Positions 56,727 through 64,000 of a DNA stretch of 64,000 nt are shown in pieces. The translations under genes were made by a program, and so were the position numbers. Under the pieces are notes generated by a model. That model did no database searches, had not been told where the DNA came from, and worked only from the letters and a program-made list of their open reading frames with translations. This DNA comes from Roseateles depolymerans (lineage in GTDB: Bacteria; Pseudomonadota; Gammaproteobacteria; Burkholderiales; Burkholderiaceae_C): positions 124,001 to 188,000 of the forward strand of contig QFOD01000009.1 in NCBI GenBank assembly GCA_003241055.1, written 5' to 3'. Numbering within the stretch: position 1 is the first letter of the stretch; every line of letters begins with the position of its first letter.

Positions 56727-58856
56727 ATGACTCCCTGCTTCGCGCGTCGCGCCACACCCACCCGCCGCCCCTCCGCCTGGGCCACCGCCGCGCTGCTGGC
56801 AGGCAGTGGCGCCTGCATGCCCGCCGGCGCCGCCGAGGCCGACCCCGCCCGGCTGGAGCGCGTGGAGGTCAGCAGTCGTGCCCGGCTGGGCGAGGCCGAG
56901 AGCGCCTCGGAGGGCGAGGTCGGCGTCGAACGGCTGGCGCTGCGCCCGCTGCTGCGGCCGGCCGAGCTGCTGGAAGCCATGCCCGGCATGACAGTCACCC
57001 AGCACAGCGGCGACGGCAAGGCTAACCAGTACTTCCTGCGCGGCTACAACCTGGACCACGGCAGCGACTTCGCCACCTTCGTGCAGGGCATGCCGGTCAA
57101 CATGGCCAGCCATGCCCACGGCCAGGGCTATATGGACCTGAACTTCCTGATCCCCGAGCTGGTCGAGAGCCTGCGCTATCGCAAGGGCGCGTTTGCGGCC
57201 GAGGACGGCGACTTCGCCACCACCGGCGCCTCGCGCATCGGCTACACGGGCGAGATCGCGCGGCCCTACCTGCAGCTGACCGCAGGCCCGCACGGCTACC
57301 AGCGCGGTCTGGCCGCCGGCAGCACCCGCCTGGGCGCCGGCTGGACGGCGCTGGGCGCGCTGGAAGGCAGCCGCTACGACGGCCCCTGGGACCAGCCCGA
57401 GGGCTTGCACCGCCGCAACGCGGTGCTGCGCCTGAGCCAGGGCGACGAGCGCAATGGCGCGCATCTGGACCTGCTCGGCTACAGCGCCGCCTGGCGCGCC
57501 AGCGAGCATGTGCCCGAGCGGGCCATAGACAGCGGCGAGATCGGCCGTTGGGGCACGCTGTCGCCCGACGACGGCGGCCGCACCCACCGCCACAGCCTCA
57601 GCGGCGGCCTGGCCTGGAACACCGGCGCCGGTCAGTGGAGCGCGGACGCCTGGGTCATCGACTACGCGCTCAACCTGTTCTCCGCGCCCTCCGGCCTCAT
57701 CAACGGCCCGCAGGGCGACCAGCACGAGCAGGCCGACCACCGCCGGCTCTGGGGCGGCTCGCTGCGCCAGCAGCTGCCCGCCGCCGCGCTGCCGGCCGGC
57801 CAGACGTTGAGCTGGGGCCTGCAATGGCGCCACGACCGCATCGGCACACTGGGGCTGTACGACACCGTCGATCGCGTGCGCACCCACACCGTGCGCGAGG
57901 ACCGCGTCAGCCAGGACAGCCTGGGCCTGTTCGCTGAGTGGGGCAGCCGCTGGACCGACTGGCTGCGCAGCACCATCGGTGCGCGCTGGGACCGCCTGCA
58001 GGCCCGCATCACGCCCACCGGCGGAGAGTTCAATGCCGACAACGGCGGACGCGCGCAGCAATCACAGTTCAGCCCCAAGCTGGGCCTGATCGCCCGCCTG
58101 GGCGCCGACACCGAGGCCTACCTGCACTGGGCGCGGGCCTTCCGCTCCAACGATGCGCGCGGCGCCACCACCACGGTCAACCCGGCCGATGGCAGCGCCA
58201 CCGACGCGCTGCCACTGCTGGCCCGCACCACCACCGCCGAGCTGGGCCTGCGCACCAGGCCCACGCCGCACTGGACCAGCAGCCTCGCACTGTGGCAGGC
58301 CAACCTCGCGTCCGAGCTGGTGTTCGTCGGCGACGAGGGCGTCACCGAGGCGCGCGGCGCCTCGCGCCGCGTGGGGCTGGAATGGTCCAACGATGTGCAG
58401 CTGGGCCGCGACTGGCTGATCGACGCCGACCTCGCCTGGTCGCGCGCCCGCTTTGTCGACCCGGTGGACACCCCGCTGGGCCGCGGCACCCGCGTGCCCA
58501 ACGCGGTGCCGCTGTCGGGCTCGCTGTCGGCCGCCTGGCAGCCGGGCGGGCGCTGGAGCGCCGGGCTCAAGCTGCGCTACCTGGGCTCGTACGCGCTGGA
58601 GGAAACCGGCGCGCAGCGCTCCGGCGCGGTGCTCACCATCAACGGCCGCGCGGGCCTGCGGCTGAACGAGCGCTGGGAGCTGGGACTGGACGTGCTGAAC
58701 CTGCTGAACCGGCGCGCCAACGACATCGAGTACTGGGGCGCCGCCTGCACCCGCGCCGAGGGCCCGGCCTGCAACGGCGGCCAGGGCCTGGACGGCCGCC
58801 TGGTGCACCCGATGGAGCCGCGCAGCCTGCGCCTCAGCCTGCGCGCGCTGCTCTGA
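56727..58856 (+). CDS. TonB-dependent receptor, substrate unknown, in cobalamin cluster
   Basis: This 709-residue outer-membrane receptor has a signal peptide (ATAALLAGSGACMPAGAAE). A TonB box-like LERVEVSSRA follows, then a plug with LLEAMPGMTVTQHSGDGKAN and YFLRGYNLDHGSDFATFVQG. A His/Met-containing loop reads GMPVNMASHAHGQGYMDLNF. The barrel ends in LRLSLRALL. The family differs from BtuB and I cannot name its ligand. The gene follows cobN after 43 bp and precedes bluB by 3 bp. A cobalt chelate, a porphyrin or a corrinoid are the candidates from context. Confidence 0.87.
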   Translation: MTPCFARRATPTRRPSAWATAALLAGSGACMPAGAAEADPARLERVEVSSRARLGEAESASEGEVGVERLALRPLLRPAELLEAMPGMTVTQHSGDGKANQYFLRGYNLDHGSDFATFVQGMPVNMASHAHGQGYMDLNFLIPELVESLRYRKGAFAAEDGDFATTGASRIGYTGEIARPYLQLTAGPHGYQRGLAAGSTRLGAGWTALGALEGSRYDGPWDQPEGLHRRNAVLRLSQGDERNGAHLDLLGYSAAWRASEHVPERAIDSGEIGRWGTLSPDDGGRTHRHSLSGGLAWNTGAGQWSADAWVIDYALNLFSAPSGLINGPQGDQHEQADHRRLWGGSLRQQLPAAALPAGQTLSWGLQWRHDRIGTLGLYDTVDRVRTHTVREDRVSQDSLGLFAEWGSRWTDWLRSTIGARWDRLQARITPTGGEFNADNGGRAQQSQFSPKLGLIARLGADTEAYLHWARAFRSNDARGATTTVNPADGSATDALPLLARTTTAELGLRTRPTPHWTSSLALWQANLASELVFVGDEGVTEARGASRRVGLEWSNDVQLGRDWLIDADLAWSRARFVDPVDTPLGRGTRVPNAVPLSGSLSAAWQPGGRWSAGLKLRYLGSYALEETGAQRSGAVLTINGRAGLRLNERWELGLDVLNLLNRRANDIEYWGAACTRAEGPACNGGQGLDGRLVHPMEPRSLRLSLRALL

Positions 58857-58859
58857 GCC

Positions 58860-59522
58860 ATGAGCACGCCCGACACCCCCCACCGCTTCGACGCCGCCGC
58901 GCGCGACGCCATCTACCGCGTCATCGCGCAGCGCCGCGATGTGCGCCACTTCCAGCCCTCGCCGCCGCTGCCCGACGAGCAGCTGCAGCGCCTGCTGCAG
59001 GCCGCGCACCAGGCGCCGTCGGTGGGGCTGATGCAGCCCTGGCGCTTCATGCGGCTGAGCACGCCGGCCTGGCGCGAAAAACTGGCGCCGCTGGTGGAGG
59101 CCGAGCGCCTCGCCACGGCCCAGGCGCTGGGCGAGCGCGCGGCCGAGTTCCTGAAGCTCAAGGTCGAGGGCCTGCGCGACTGCGCCGAGCTGCTGGCCGT
59201 CATCGTCGCGCCGGACGACGGCACCGTGTTCGGCCGCCGCACGCTGCCGCGCGAGATGGCCTGGTGCTCCACCGCCTGCGCGGTGCAGAACCTCTGGCTG
59301 GCGGCCCGCGCCGAAGGGCTGGGCCTGGGCTGGGTGTCCATGTTCGACCCGGCGGCGCTGGCCGCGCTGCTGCGCCTGCCCGCCGGCGCCGAGCCGCTGG
59401 GCCTGCTCTGCCTGGGCCCGGTGCCAGCCTTCTACGAGCAGCCGATGCTGGAAGAATGCGGCTGGCGCCAGCGTCGGCCGCTGAACGAACTGCTGATGGA
59501 GTGTCCCGACGATGGAGATTGA
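58860..59522 (+). CDS. bluB: 5,6-dimethylbenzimidazole synthase BluB
   Basis: BluB converts reduced FMN and oxygen to 5,6-dimethylbenzimidazole, the lower ligand of cobalamin. The 220-residue flavin-destructase of the nitroreductase fold has YRVIAQRRDVRHFQP at the start. APSVGLMQPWRFM holds the conserved Ser-Val-Gly region, and WLAARAEGLGLGWVSMFDP is also typical. Length is normal. It implies that the organism makes true cobalamin under oxic conditions. It overlaps cobO by 11 bp. Confidence 0.95.
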   Translation: MSTPDTPHRFDAAARDAIYRVIAQRRDVRHFQPSPPLPDEQLQRLLQAAHQAPSVGLMQPWRFMRLSTPAWREKLAPLVEAERLATAQALGERAAEFLKLKVEGLRDCAELLAVIVAPDDGTVFGRRTLPREMAWCSTACAVQNLWLAARAEGLGLGWVSMFDPAALAALLRLPAGAEPLGLLCLGPVPAFYEQPMLEECGWRQRRPLNELLMECPDDGD

Positions 59523-60081
59523 ACAACCCCCGGTGAACCGCGAGCGCGTCGTGCCCAGCGGCGAGCGTCGCGGCCTGGTGCTGGTTCATACCGGCGACGG
59601 CAAGGGCAAGAGCACGGCCGCCTTCGGCCTGGCGCTGCGGGCGCACGGCCGCGGCAAGCGCGTGCTGATCTACCAGTTCATGAAGGTGCCCAGTGCCCGC
59701 TTCGGCGAGCACCGCATGTTCGAGCAGCTGGGCGTGCCCATCCTGGGCCTGGGCGACGGCTTCTCGTGGAAGAGCCGCGACCTCGAACACTCCGCCGACC
59801 TGGCCCGCGAGGGCTGGGCGAGGGCTGAGTCGAGCATCCGCGCCGGCGAGCACTTCCTCGTCGTGCTGGACGAGATCATGTACCCGCTGCGCTACGGCTG
59901 GATCCCGCTGGAGCCCGTGCTCGCCTGCCTGCGCGAGCGCCCCACGCACGTGCACGTGGTGCTGACCGGCCGCAATGCGCCGGCGGAACTCGTCGAGCTG
60001 GCCGACACCGTCACCGAGATGAAGATGATCAAGCACCACTACAAGGCCGGCGTGCCGGCCCAACGAGGAATCGAGGATTGA
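59512..60081 (+). CDS. cobO: Cob(I)yrinic acid a,c-diamide adenosyltransferase (CobO/BtuR)
   Basis: CobO attaches the adenosyl group to the cobalt of corrinoids. The 189-residue protein has the P-loop HTGDGKGKSTAAFGLALRA near residue 25. KRVLIYQFMKVPSARFGE, VVLDEIMYPLRYG and VLTGRNAPAELVELADTVTE are typical. It overlaps bluB (11 bp) and the DUF1636 gene (4 bp). This family works both on newly made and on salvaged corrinoids. Confidence 0.95.
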   Translation: MEIEQPPVNRERVVPSGERRGLVLVHTGDGKGKSTAAFGLALRAHGRGKRVLIYQFMKVPSARFGEHRMFEQLGVPILGLGDGFSWKSRDLEHSADLAREGWARAESSIRAGEHFLVVLDEIMYPLRYGWIPLEPVLACLRERPTHVHVVLTGRNAPAELVELADTVTEMKMIKHHYKAGVPAQRGIED

Positions 60082-60413
60082 GCACGCTGACCATCTGCAC
60101 CACCTGCGCCGACGGCCAGGGCCAGGTCTTGCTTGAAGCGGTGGAGAACGAGGCGCTGGCGCGCGACCTCGCGCTGCCCATACGCGGCCAGGCCTGCATG
60201 GCCGCCTGCAAGCAGAGCTGCACCGCGGCGCTGCAGGGCGCCGGCAAGCACAGCTACGTGCTGGGCCAGCTGAGCCCCGACGCCGACTGCGTGGATGCGC
60301 TGCTGACCGTGGCCGCCGAACATGCCGAACCCGGTGACGGCCTGCTGGCCTGGGGCCGCCGGCCCGCCCGGCTCAAGGCCAGCGTGATCGCGCGGCTGCC
60401 GCCGCTGGGCTGA
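60078..60413 (+). CDS. DUF1636 metal-binding-like protein
   Basis: This 111-residue cytoplasmic protein starts at TTG overlapping the cobO stop, with GAGGA in front. Cysteines are arranged as CTTC near residues 8-11 and CMAACKQSC near residues 40-48. This is a thioredoxin-like ferredoxin pattern that could bind a metal or an iron-sulfur cluster. DUF1636 genes recur in cobalamin clusters, where a role in cobalt or corrinoid handling has been supposed but, as far as I know, not shown. The next gene, cbiB, is 13 bp away. Confidence 0.82.
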   Translation: MSTLTICTTCADGQGQVLLEAVENEALARDLALPIRGQACMAACKQSCTAALQGAGKHSYVLGQLSPDADCVDALLTVAAEHAEPGDGLLAWGRRPARLKASVIARLPPLG

Positions 60414-60426
60414 GGCAGGGCCGCCC

Positions 60427-61365
60427 ATGCTGAGCCTGACGCTGCCGCTGGCCCTGGCCGTCGCGCTGGCGGTGGACCGCGTCTTCGGCGAGCCGCCCAC
60501 CTGGGCGCACCCCGTCGTCGCCATGGGCCGCTACCTGGGGCTGTTCCGGCTGCAGCGCCTGCCCGCGCCGCTGGCCTTCGTGGGCGGCGCGCTGGCCTGG
60601 GGGCTGGGCGCCGTGGTCGTGGCGCTGATCGCCGCCTGGCTGGAGGGCTGGCTGTGGCTGAACGTGCAGCCCTGGGCCGCGCCTTGGCGGCTGGTGACGC
60701 TGGCCGTGCTGCTGGGCCTGCTGCTCAAGCCGCTGCTGGCCTGGCGCATGCTGGCCGACGAGGTGGCCGCCGTGGAGACCGCGCTGGGCGAGTCGCTGGA
60801 GGCCGGCCGCGCGCGCCTGGCCCGGCTGGTGAGCCGGGATGTGAGCACGCTGAGCGAGGCCGAGGTGCGCGAGGCCGCCATCGAGACCCTGGCCGAGAAC
60901 CTCAACGACTCGGTCGTCGCCCCGCTGTTCTGGTTTGCCATCGCCGGCCTGCCGGGCGCGGCGGTCTACCGCTTCGCCAACACGGCCGACGCGATGTGGG
61001 GCTACCGCGACGAGCGCGAATGGAGCGGCAAGTGGGCGGCCCGCGCCGACGATGCGCTGAGCTGGCTGCCCGCCCGCCTCACCGCGCTGGCGCTGCTGGG
61101 GCCGCGCCCGGGCCTGCTGCCGGCCCTGTGGCGCGAAGCCCGCCGCACGCCCTCGCCCAACAGCGGCTGGCCCATGGCCGCCGCCGCGCTGCGCCTGGGC
61201 CTGAGCCTGGGCAAGCCTGGCGTCTATCGCCTGAACGCGGCCGGGCGCGCGCCGCAGCCGCAAGACCCGGCCCGCGCGATCACGCTGTGCCGGCGCGCGA
61301 TGCTGGCGTCCGCCGCGGCGCTCGCCGCGCTGGCCTGGGCGCTGCGCCACGGGGGCGCCGCATGA
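60427..61365 (+). CDS. cbiB: Adenosylcobinamide-phosphate synthase CbiB
   Basis: CbiB (CobD of the aerobic naming) joins aminopropanol phosphate to adenosylcobyric acid. The 312-residue integral membrane protein has DRVFGEPPTWAHPVVAMGR at the start. SRDVSTLSEAEVREAAIETLAEN is split over the cytoplasmic helix region, with LNDSVVAPLFW, GAAVYRFANTADAMWGYR and SPNSGWPMAAAALRLGL after it. Four to six membrane helices are visible. It overlaps the cobC-type gene. Confidence 0.95.
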   Translation: MLSLTLPLALAVALAVDRVFGEPPTWAHPVVAMGRYLGLFRLQRLPAPLAFVGGALAWGLGAVVVALIAAWLEGWLWLNVQPWAAPWRLVTLAVLLGLLLKPLLAWRMLADEVAAVETALGESLEAGRARLARLVSRDVSTLSEAEVREAAIETLAENLNDSVVAPLFWFAIAGLPGAAVYRFANTADAMWGYRDEREWSGKWAARADDALSWLPARLTALALLGPRPGLLPALWREARRTPSPNSGWPMAAAALRLGLSLGKPGVYRLNAAGRAPQPQDPARAITLCRRAMLASAAALAALAWALRHGGAA

Positions 61366-62375
61366 ACGGCGCGCTGCACGGCGGCGAGGACGGCGGCGCG
61401 CCGGTGGCGCACGACTTCTCCAGCAACGCCAGCCCGCTGGGCCCGCCGCCCACGCTGTGGCGGGCGGTGCAGCAGGCCGACCGTCGCCACTACCCCGACC
61501 CGGCCTACCGCGCGCTGCGCAACCACCTGGCCGCCGCGCACGACTGCTCGACGACGCAGGTGCTGCCGGCCTCCGGCGGCACCGAGGCCATACGCCGGCT
61601 GACGCTGGCCGCCCGGCTCGAGGGCTGCGCCGAGGTCTGGGTGCCCGCCCCCGGCTTTGGCGACTACGCCCTCGCCGCCCAGGCGCTGGACCTGCCGGTG
61701 CACGGCTACGCCCGCGTGCAGGACATCTGCCCCACCGGCGCCGCGCTGGTCTGGGCCTGCGACCCCTGCAACCCCACCGGCGCGCTGCTGCAGGCCGCCG
61801 ACTGGGCAACTCTGGCCGCCCTGCCCGACACCCGGCTGGTGGTGGACCAGGCCTACGCGCCGCTGTGCCTGGACGGCACGCCGCTGACGCCGCCCGCCAG
61901 CGCCTGGCGGCTGGTCTGCCCCAACAAGGCCCTGGGCCTGACCGGCGTGCGTGCCGCCTACCTGTTGGCGCCCGAGCAAGACCTGGCCCTGTGCGAGCGC
62001 CTGCTGCGCCTGGCGCCCAGCTGGGTGCTGTCGGCCGAGGGCCAGGCGCTGCTGACCCACTGGCCTGGCGCCGACACCGCCACCTGGCTGGCCGACGCCC
62101 GCGCGCAACTGCGCGCCTGGGGCCAGGCCCAGCAGGCCCTGCTGCAGGCGCTGGGCTGGGCCTGCAGGCCCAGCAGCACCAACTTCTGCCTGGCCCAGCC
62201 GCCGGCCGGCGCCACCGCCAACCCCGCCGCCGCGCTGCGCCGCCACGGCGTGCGGGTGCGCGACGCGGCCTCCTTCGGCCTGGCCGGCTGGCTGCGGCTC
62301 TCCATCCAGCCGCCCGCCAGCCAGCAGGCGCTGGCAGGAGCCTGGCAGGCCGTTCAAGGACACTCCCCGTCATGA
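61362..62375 (+). CDS. cobC: Threonine-phosphate decarboxylase-like aminotransferase (CobC/CobD)
   Basis: This PLP enzyme makes (R)-1-amino-2-propanol phosphate, the linker used by CbiB. The 337-residue protein has DFSSNASPLGPPPTLW, a start like that of CobC/CobD. YPDPAYRALRNHLA, CDPCNPTGALL and the PLP lysine in CPNKALGLTGVRAAY follow. WLRLSIQ near the end has the substrate-binding Arg. Start and stop overlap cbiB and cobQ (ATGA). Symbols differ between pathways (cobC in the aerobic, cobD in the Salmonella naming). Confidence 0.92.
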   Translation: MNGALHGGEDGGAPVAHDFSSNASPLGPPPTLWRAVQQADRRHYPDPAYRALRNHLAAAHDCSTTQVLPASGGTEAIRRLTLAARLEGCAEVWVPAPGFGDYALAAQALDLPVHGYARVQDICPTGAALVWACDPCNPTGALLQAADWATLAALPDTRLVVDQAYAPLCLDGTPLTPPASAWRLVCPNKALGLTGVRAAYLLAPEQDLALCERLLRLAPSWVLSAEGQALLTHWPGADTATWLADARAQLRAWGQAQQALLQALGWACRPSSTNFCLAQPPAGATANPAAALRRHGVRVRDAASFGLAGWLRLSIQPPASQQALAGAWQAVQGHSPS

Positions 62376-63844
62376 AGACCGCCAAAGCCGTGATGGTGCT
62401 GGGCACCACCAGCGGGGCCGGCAAGAGCTGGCTCGCCACCGCGCTGTGCCGCTGGTATGCGCGCCAGGGCCTGCGCGTCGCGCCCTACAAGGCGCAGAAC
62501 ATGAGCAACAACGCCCGCGTGGTGCCAGGCCTTGCCGGCCAGCTGGGCGAGATCGGCTCGGCGCAGTACTTCCAGGCGCTAGCCGCGCGCCGCGTGCCCG
62601 AGGTGCGCATGAACCCGGTGCTGCTCAAGCCCGAGGCCGACACGCGCAGCCAGGTCATCGTGCTGGGCGAGGTGGACCGCGAGCTGACCCGCCTGCCCTG
62701 GCGCGAGCGCAGCGCCGCGCTGGCCCGGCCCGCCGAGGCCGCGCTGCACGAGCTGATGTCCGAGAACGAGGTGCTGGTCATCGAGGGCGCGGGCTCGCCG
62801 GCCGAGATCAACCTGGCCGCCAACGACTACGTGAACCTGGGCACCGCGCGGGCCTCGCGCGCGGCCGGCCTGCTGGTCACCGACATCGACCGCGGTGGCG
62901 CCTTCGCCCATCTGTACGGCACGCACCAGCTGATGCCGGCCGATGTGCGCGCCCAGCTGCGCGGCTTCGTGCTGAACCGCTTCCGCGGTGACGCGGCGCT
63001 GCTGTCGCCCGGGCCCGAGCAGCTGCAGGCGCTGACCGGCGTGCCCACCGTCGCCACGCTGCCGATGTGGCGCGGCCACGGCCTGCCCGAGGAAGACGGC
63101 CTGTACGACGACGGCGCCGCGCCTGGCGGTGCGGCGCTGCGCATCGCCATCGTGGCCTACCCGCAGCTGTCCAACCTCGACGAGTTCCAGCCGCTGCGCC
63201 AGGCACCCGGCGTGCGCCTGGTGTGGGCGCGCACGCCGGCCGACCTGGCGGGCGCGGACTGGGTCATCCTGCCCGGCTCCAAGTCCACTGGCGCCGACCT
63301 GGCCTGGCTGCGCGCACAGCGGCTGGACGCCGCGCTGGCCGCGCACCGCGGGCCCATCCTGGGCATCTGCGGCGGGCTGCAGATGCTGGGCGAGGCCTTG
63401 ATCGACCCCGAGGGCCTGGACGGCTCACCGCTGGCCGATGGCAATGCGCCCGGCCTGGGCCTGCTGCCGCTAGTGACCCGCTTCGAGCCCGGCAAGCGCC
63501 TGCGCGCCACCCGCTTCGGCTTCGGCACGCTGACCGGCCCCTGGGCCGCGCTCAGCGGCGTGCAGGCCGAGGGCTACGAGATTCGCCTGGGCCGCACCGC
63601 GCCACATCCGTCGCTGCCCGCGCCGAACGAGGCGCTGCGCAATGACGCGGGCGAGACGGTCGGCTGGCAGTCGGCCGACGGCCGCGTGCTGGGCGTCTAC
63701 GCCCACGGCCTGTTCGAGCAGCCGGCCGTGCTGCAGGCGCTGCTGGGCCAGGCCGGCACGCCGCTGGATGCGGTGTTCGACGGTCTGGCCGATTTCGTGG
63801 ACCGCCATTTCGCGCCCGGCGTGCTGGCCGGGCTGATCGCATGA
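62372..63844 (+). CDS. cobQ: Cobyric acid synthase CobQ (CbiP)
   Basis: CobQ amidates four side chains of adenosylcobyrinic acid a,c-diamide. The 490-residue protein has MVLGTTSGAGKSWLATALCR near the start, then PYKAQNMSNNARVV and EGAGSPAEINLAANDYVNLG. The glutaminase domain has ILPGSKSTGADLAWLR, the nucleophile in GICGGLQMLGE, and the partner His in YAHGLFEQPAVL. Length is typical. It overlaps the next gene by 4 bp. Confidence 0.96.
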   Translation: MKTAKAVMVLGTTSGAGKSWLATALCRWYARQGLRVAPYKAQNMSNNARVVPGLAGQLGEIGSAQYFQALAARRVPEVRMNPVLLKPEADTRSQVIVLGEVDRELTRLPWRERSAALARPAEAALHELMSENEVLVIEGAGSPAEINLAANDYVNLGTARASRAAGLLVTDIDRGGAFAHLYGTHQLMPADVRAQLRGFVLNRFRGDAALLSPGPEQLQALTGVPTVATLPMWRGHGLPEEDGLYDDGAAPGGAALRIAIVAYPQLSNLDEFQPLRQAPGVRLVWARTPADLAGADWVILPGSKSTGADLAWLRAQRLDAALAAHRGPILGICGGLQMLGEALIDPEGLDGSPLADGNAPGLGLLPLVTRFEPGKRLRATRFGFGTLTGPWAALSGVQAEGYEIRLGRTAPHPSLPAPNEALRNDAGETVGWQSADGRVLGVYAHGLFEQPAVLQALLGQAGTPLDAVFDGLADFVDRHFAPGVLAGLIA

Positions 63845-64000
63845 GCGGCGGGCCGCAGCGCATCGCCTGTTTGTCCACCGAGGCGGTGGAGGTGCTGTAC
63901 CGCCTGGGCGCGCAGGACCGCGTCGCCGGCATCTCGGGCTACACGGTGCACCCGCCCGAGGCGCGGGCCGACAAGCCCAAGATCAGCGGCTTCTCCAGCA
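63841..64000 (+). CDS. Second corrinoid/iron ABC-type binding protein (3' end outside window)
   Basis: The first 53 codons are visible from the ATG overlapping the cobQ stop. RIACLSTEAVEVLYRLGAQD and RVAGISGYTVHPPEA match the start of class III (BtuF-like) binding proteins, with a phrase like CLSTEAVEVLY in place of SLLPSLTETV. No signal peptide is visible, since the conserved part starts at residue 7. It may therefore be a cytoplasmic cobalamin-binding protein of the kind found near B12 genes. The rest is outside the window. Confidence 0.75.
   Translation, partial: MSGGPQRIACLSTEAVEVLYRLGAQDRVAGISGYTVHPPEARADKPKISGFSS

Noticed and set aside
52553..57019. A 4.5 kb open frame on the minus strand opposite the CobN-like gene
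   Set aside because: It is a shadow of the cobN codons; no motif, no ribosome site, and it would cross into the next receptor gene.

Overview
This is a 64 kb, very GC-rich chromosomal window. The gene content and order (ispE–tRNA-Gln–prs–rplY, hrcA–nadK–recN, mutM/mutY beside lolB, and a formate dehydrogenase cluster carrying DUF3305/DUF3306 genes) suggest a betaproteobacterium of the order Burkholderiales, near Rubrivivax, Leptothrix or Roseateles. This assignment rests on gene order and protein character only. I see no insertion sequence, prophage or CRISPR array. Genes are tightly packed, often with ATGA, GTGA or TTGA stop/start overlaps.

Region 1 (1-18.2 kb) is a molybdo/tungsto-enzyme island. 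After the end of a NitT/TauT-type ABC transporter, a twelve-gene minus-strand cluster runs from 12.4 kb down to 1.35 kb. It encodes a Tat-targeted small protein, a Cys-type formate dehydrogenase (alpha, beta, gamma), two small exported proteins, FdhD, DUF3305 and DUF3306 proteins, a polyferredoxin, a TorD-like chaperone and MobA. Divergent from it are a tungstate-type binding protein, a fused permease-ATPase, and two MoeA proteins, the second fused to a binding-protein-like domain. Together these genes import the metal, build the cofactor, insert it and form the enzyme.

Region 2 (18.2-34.4 kb) is mostly core housekeeping: a CAU tRNA, hrcA, nadK, recN, rapZ, mutY, mutM, a TPR protein, lolB, ispE, tRNA-Gln, prs and rplY. 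Among them sit a BlaI-like repressor with an unusual fusion of an M56 metallopeptidase to a PBP7-like S11 peptidase, and a chemoreceptor. Region 3 (34.4-43.8 kb) is a four-gene MdtABC-type RND efflux operon on the minus strand. It lies between rplY and pth, which are often neighbours.

Region 4 (44-64 kb) is a corrinoid uptake and late cobalamin cluster of at least seventeen genes behind an adenosylcobalamin riboswitch: btuB, cobU, btuF, btuC, btuD, cbiA, an ExbB-like gene, a DUF2149 gene, a cobN-like gene, a second TonB-dependent receptor, bluB, cobO, a DUF1636 gene, cbiB, a cobC-type aminotransferase, cobQ and the start of a second binding protein. No corrin-ring methyltransferases and no cobS/cobT are present. 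The CobN-like protein has an export signal and a C-terminal membrane anchor. It is preceded by an ExbB-like protein and a DUF2149 protein with an ExbD-like Asp-containing membrane helix. This looks like a proton-motive-force-driven periplasmic chelatase or dechelatase and is the most interesting feature of the window.
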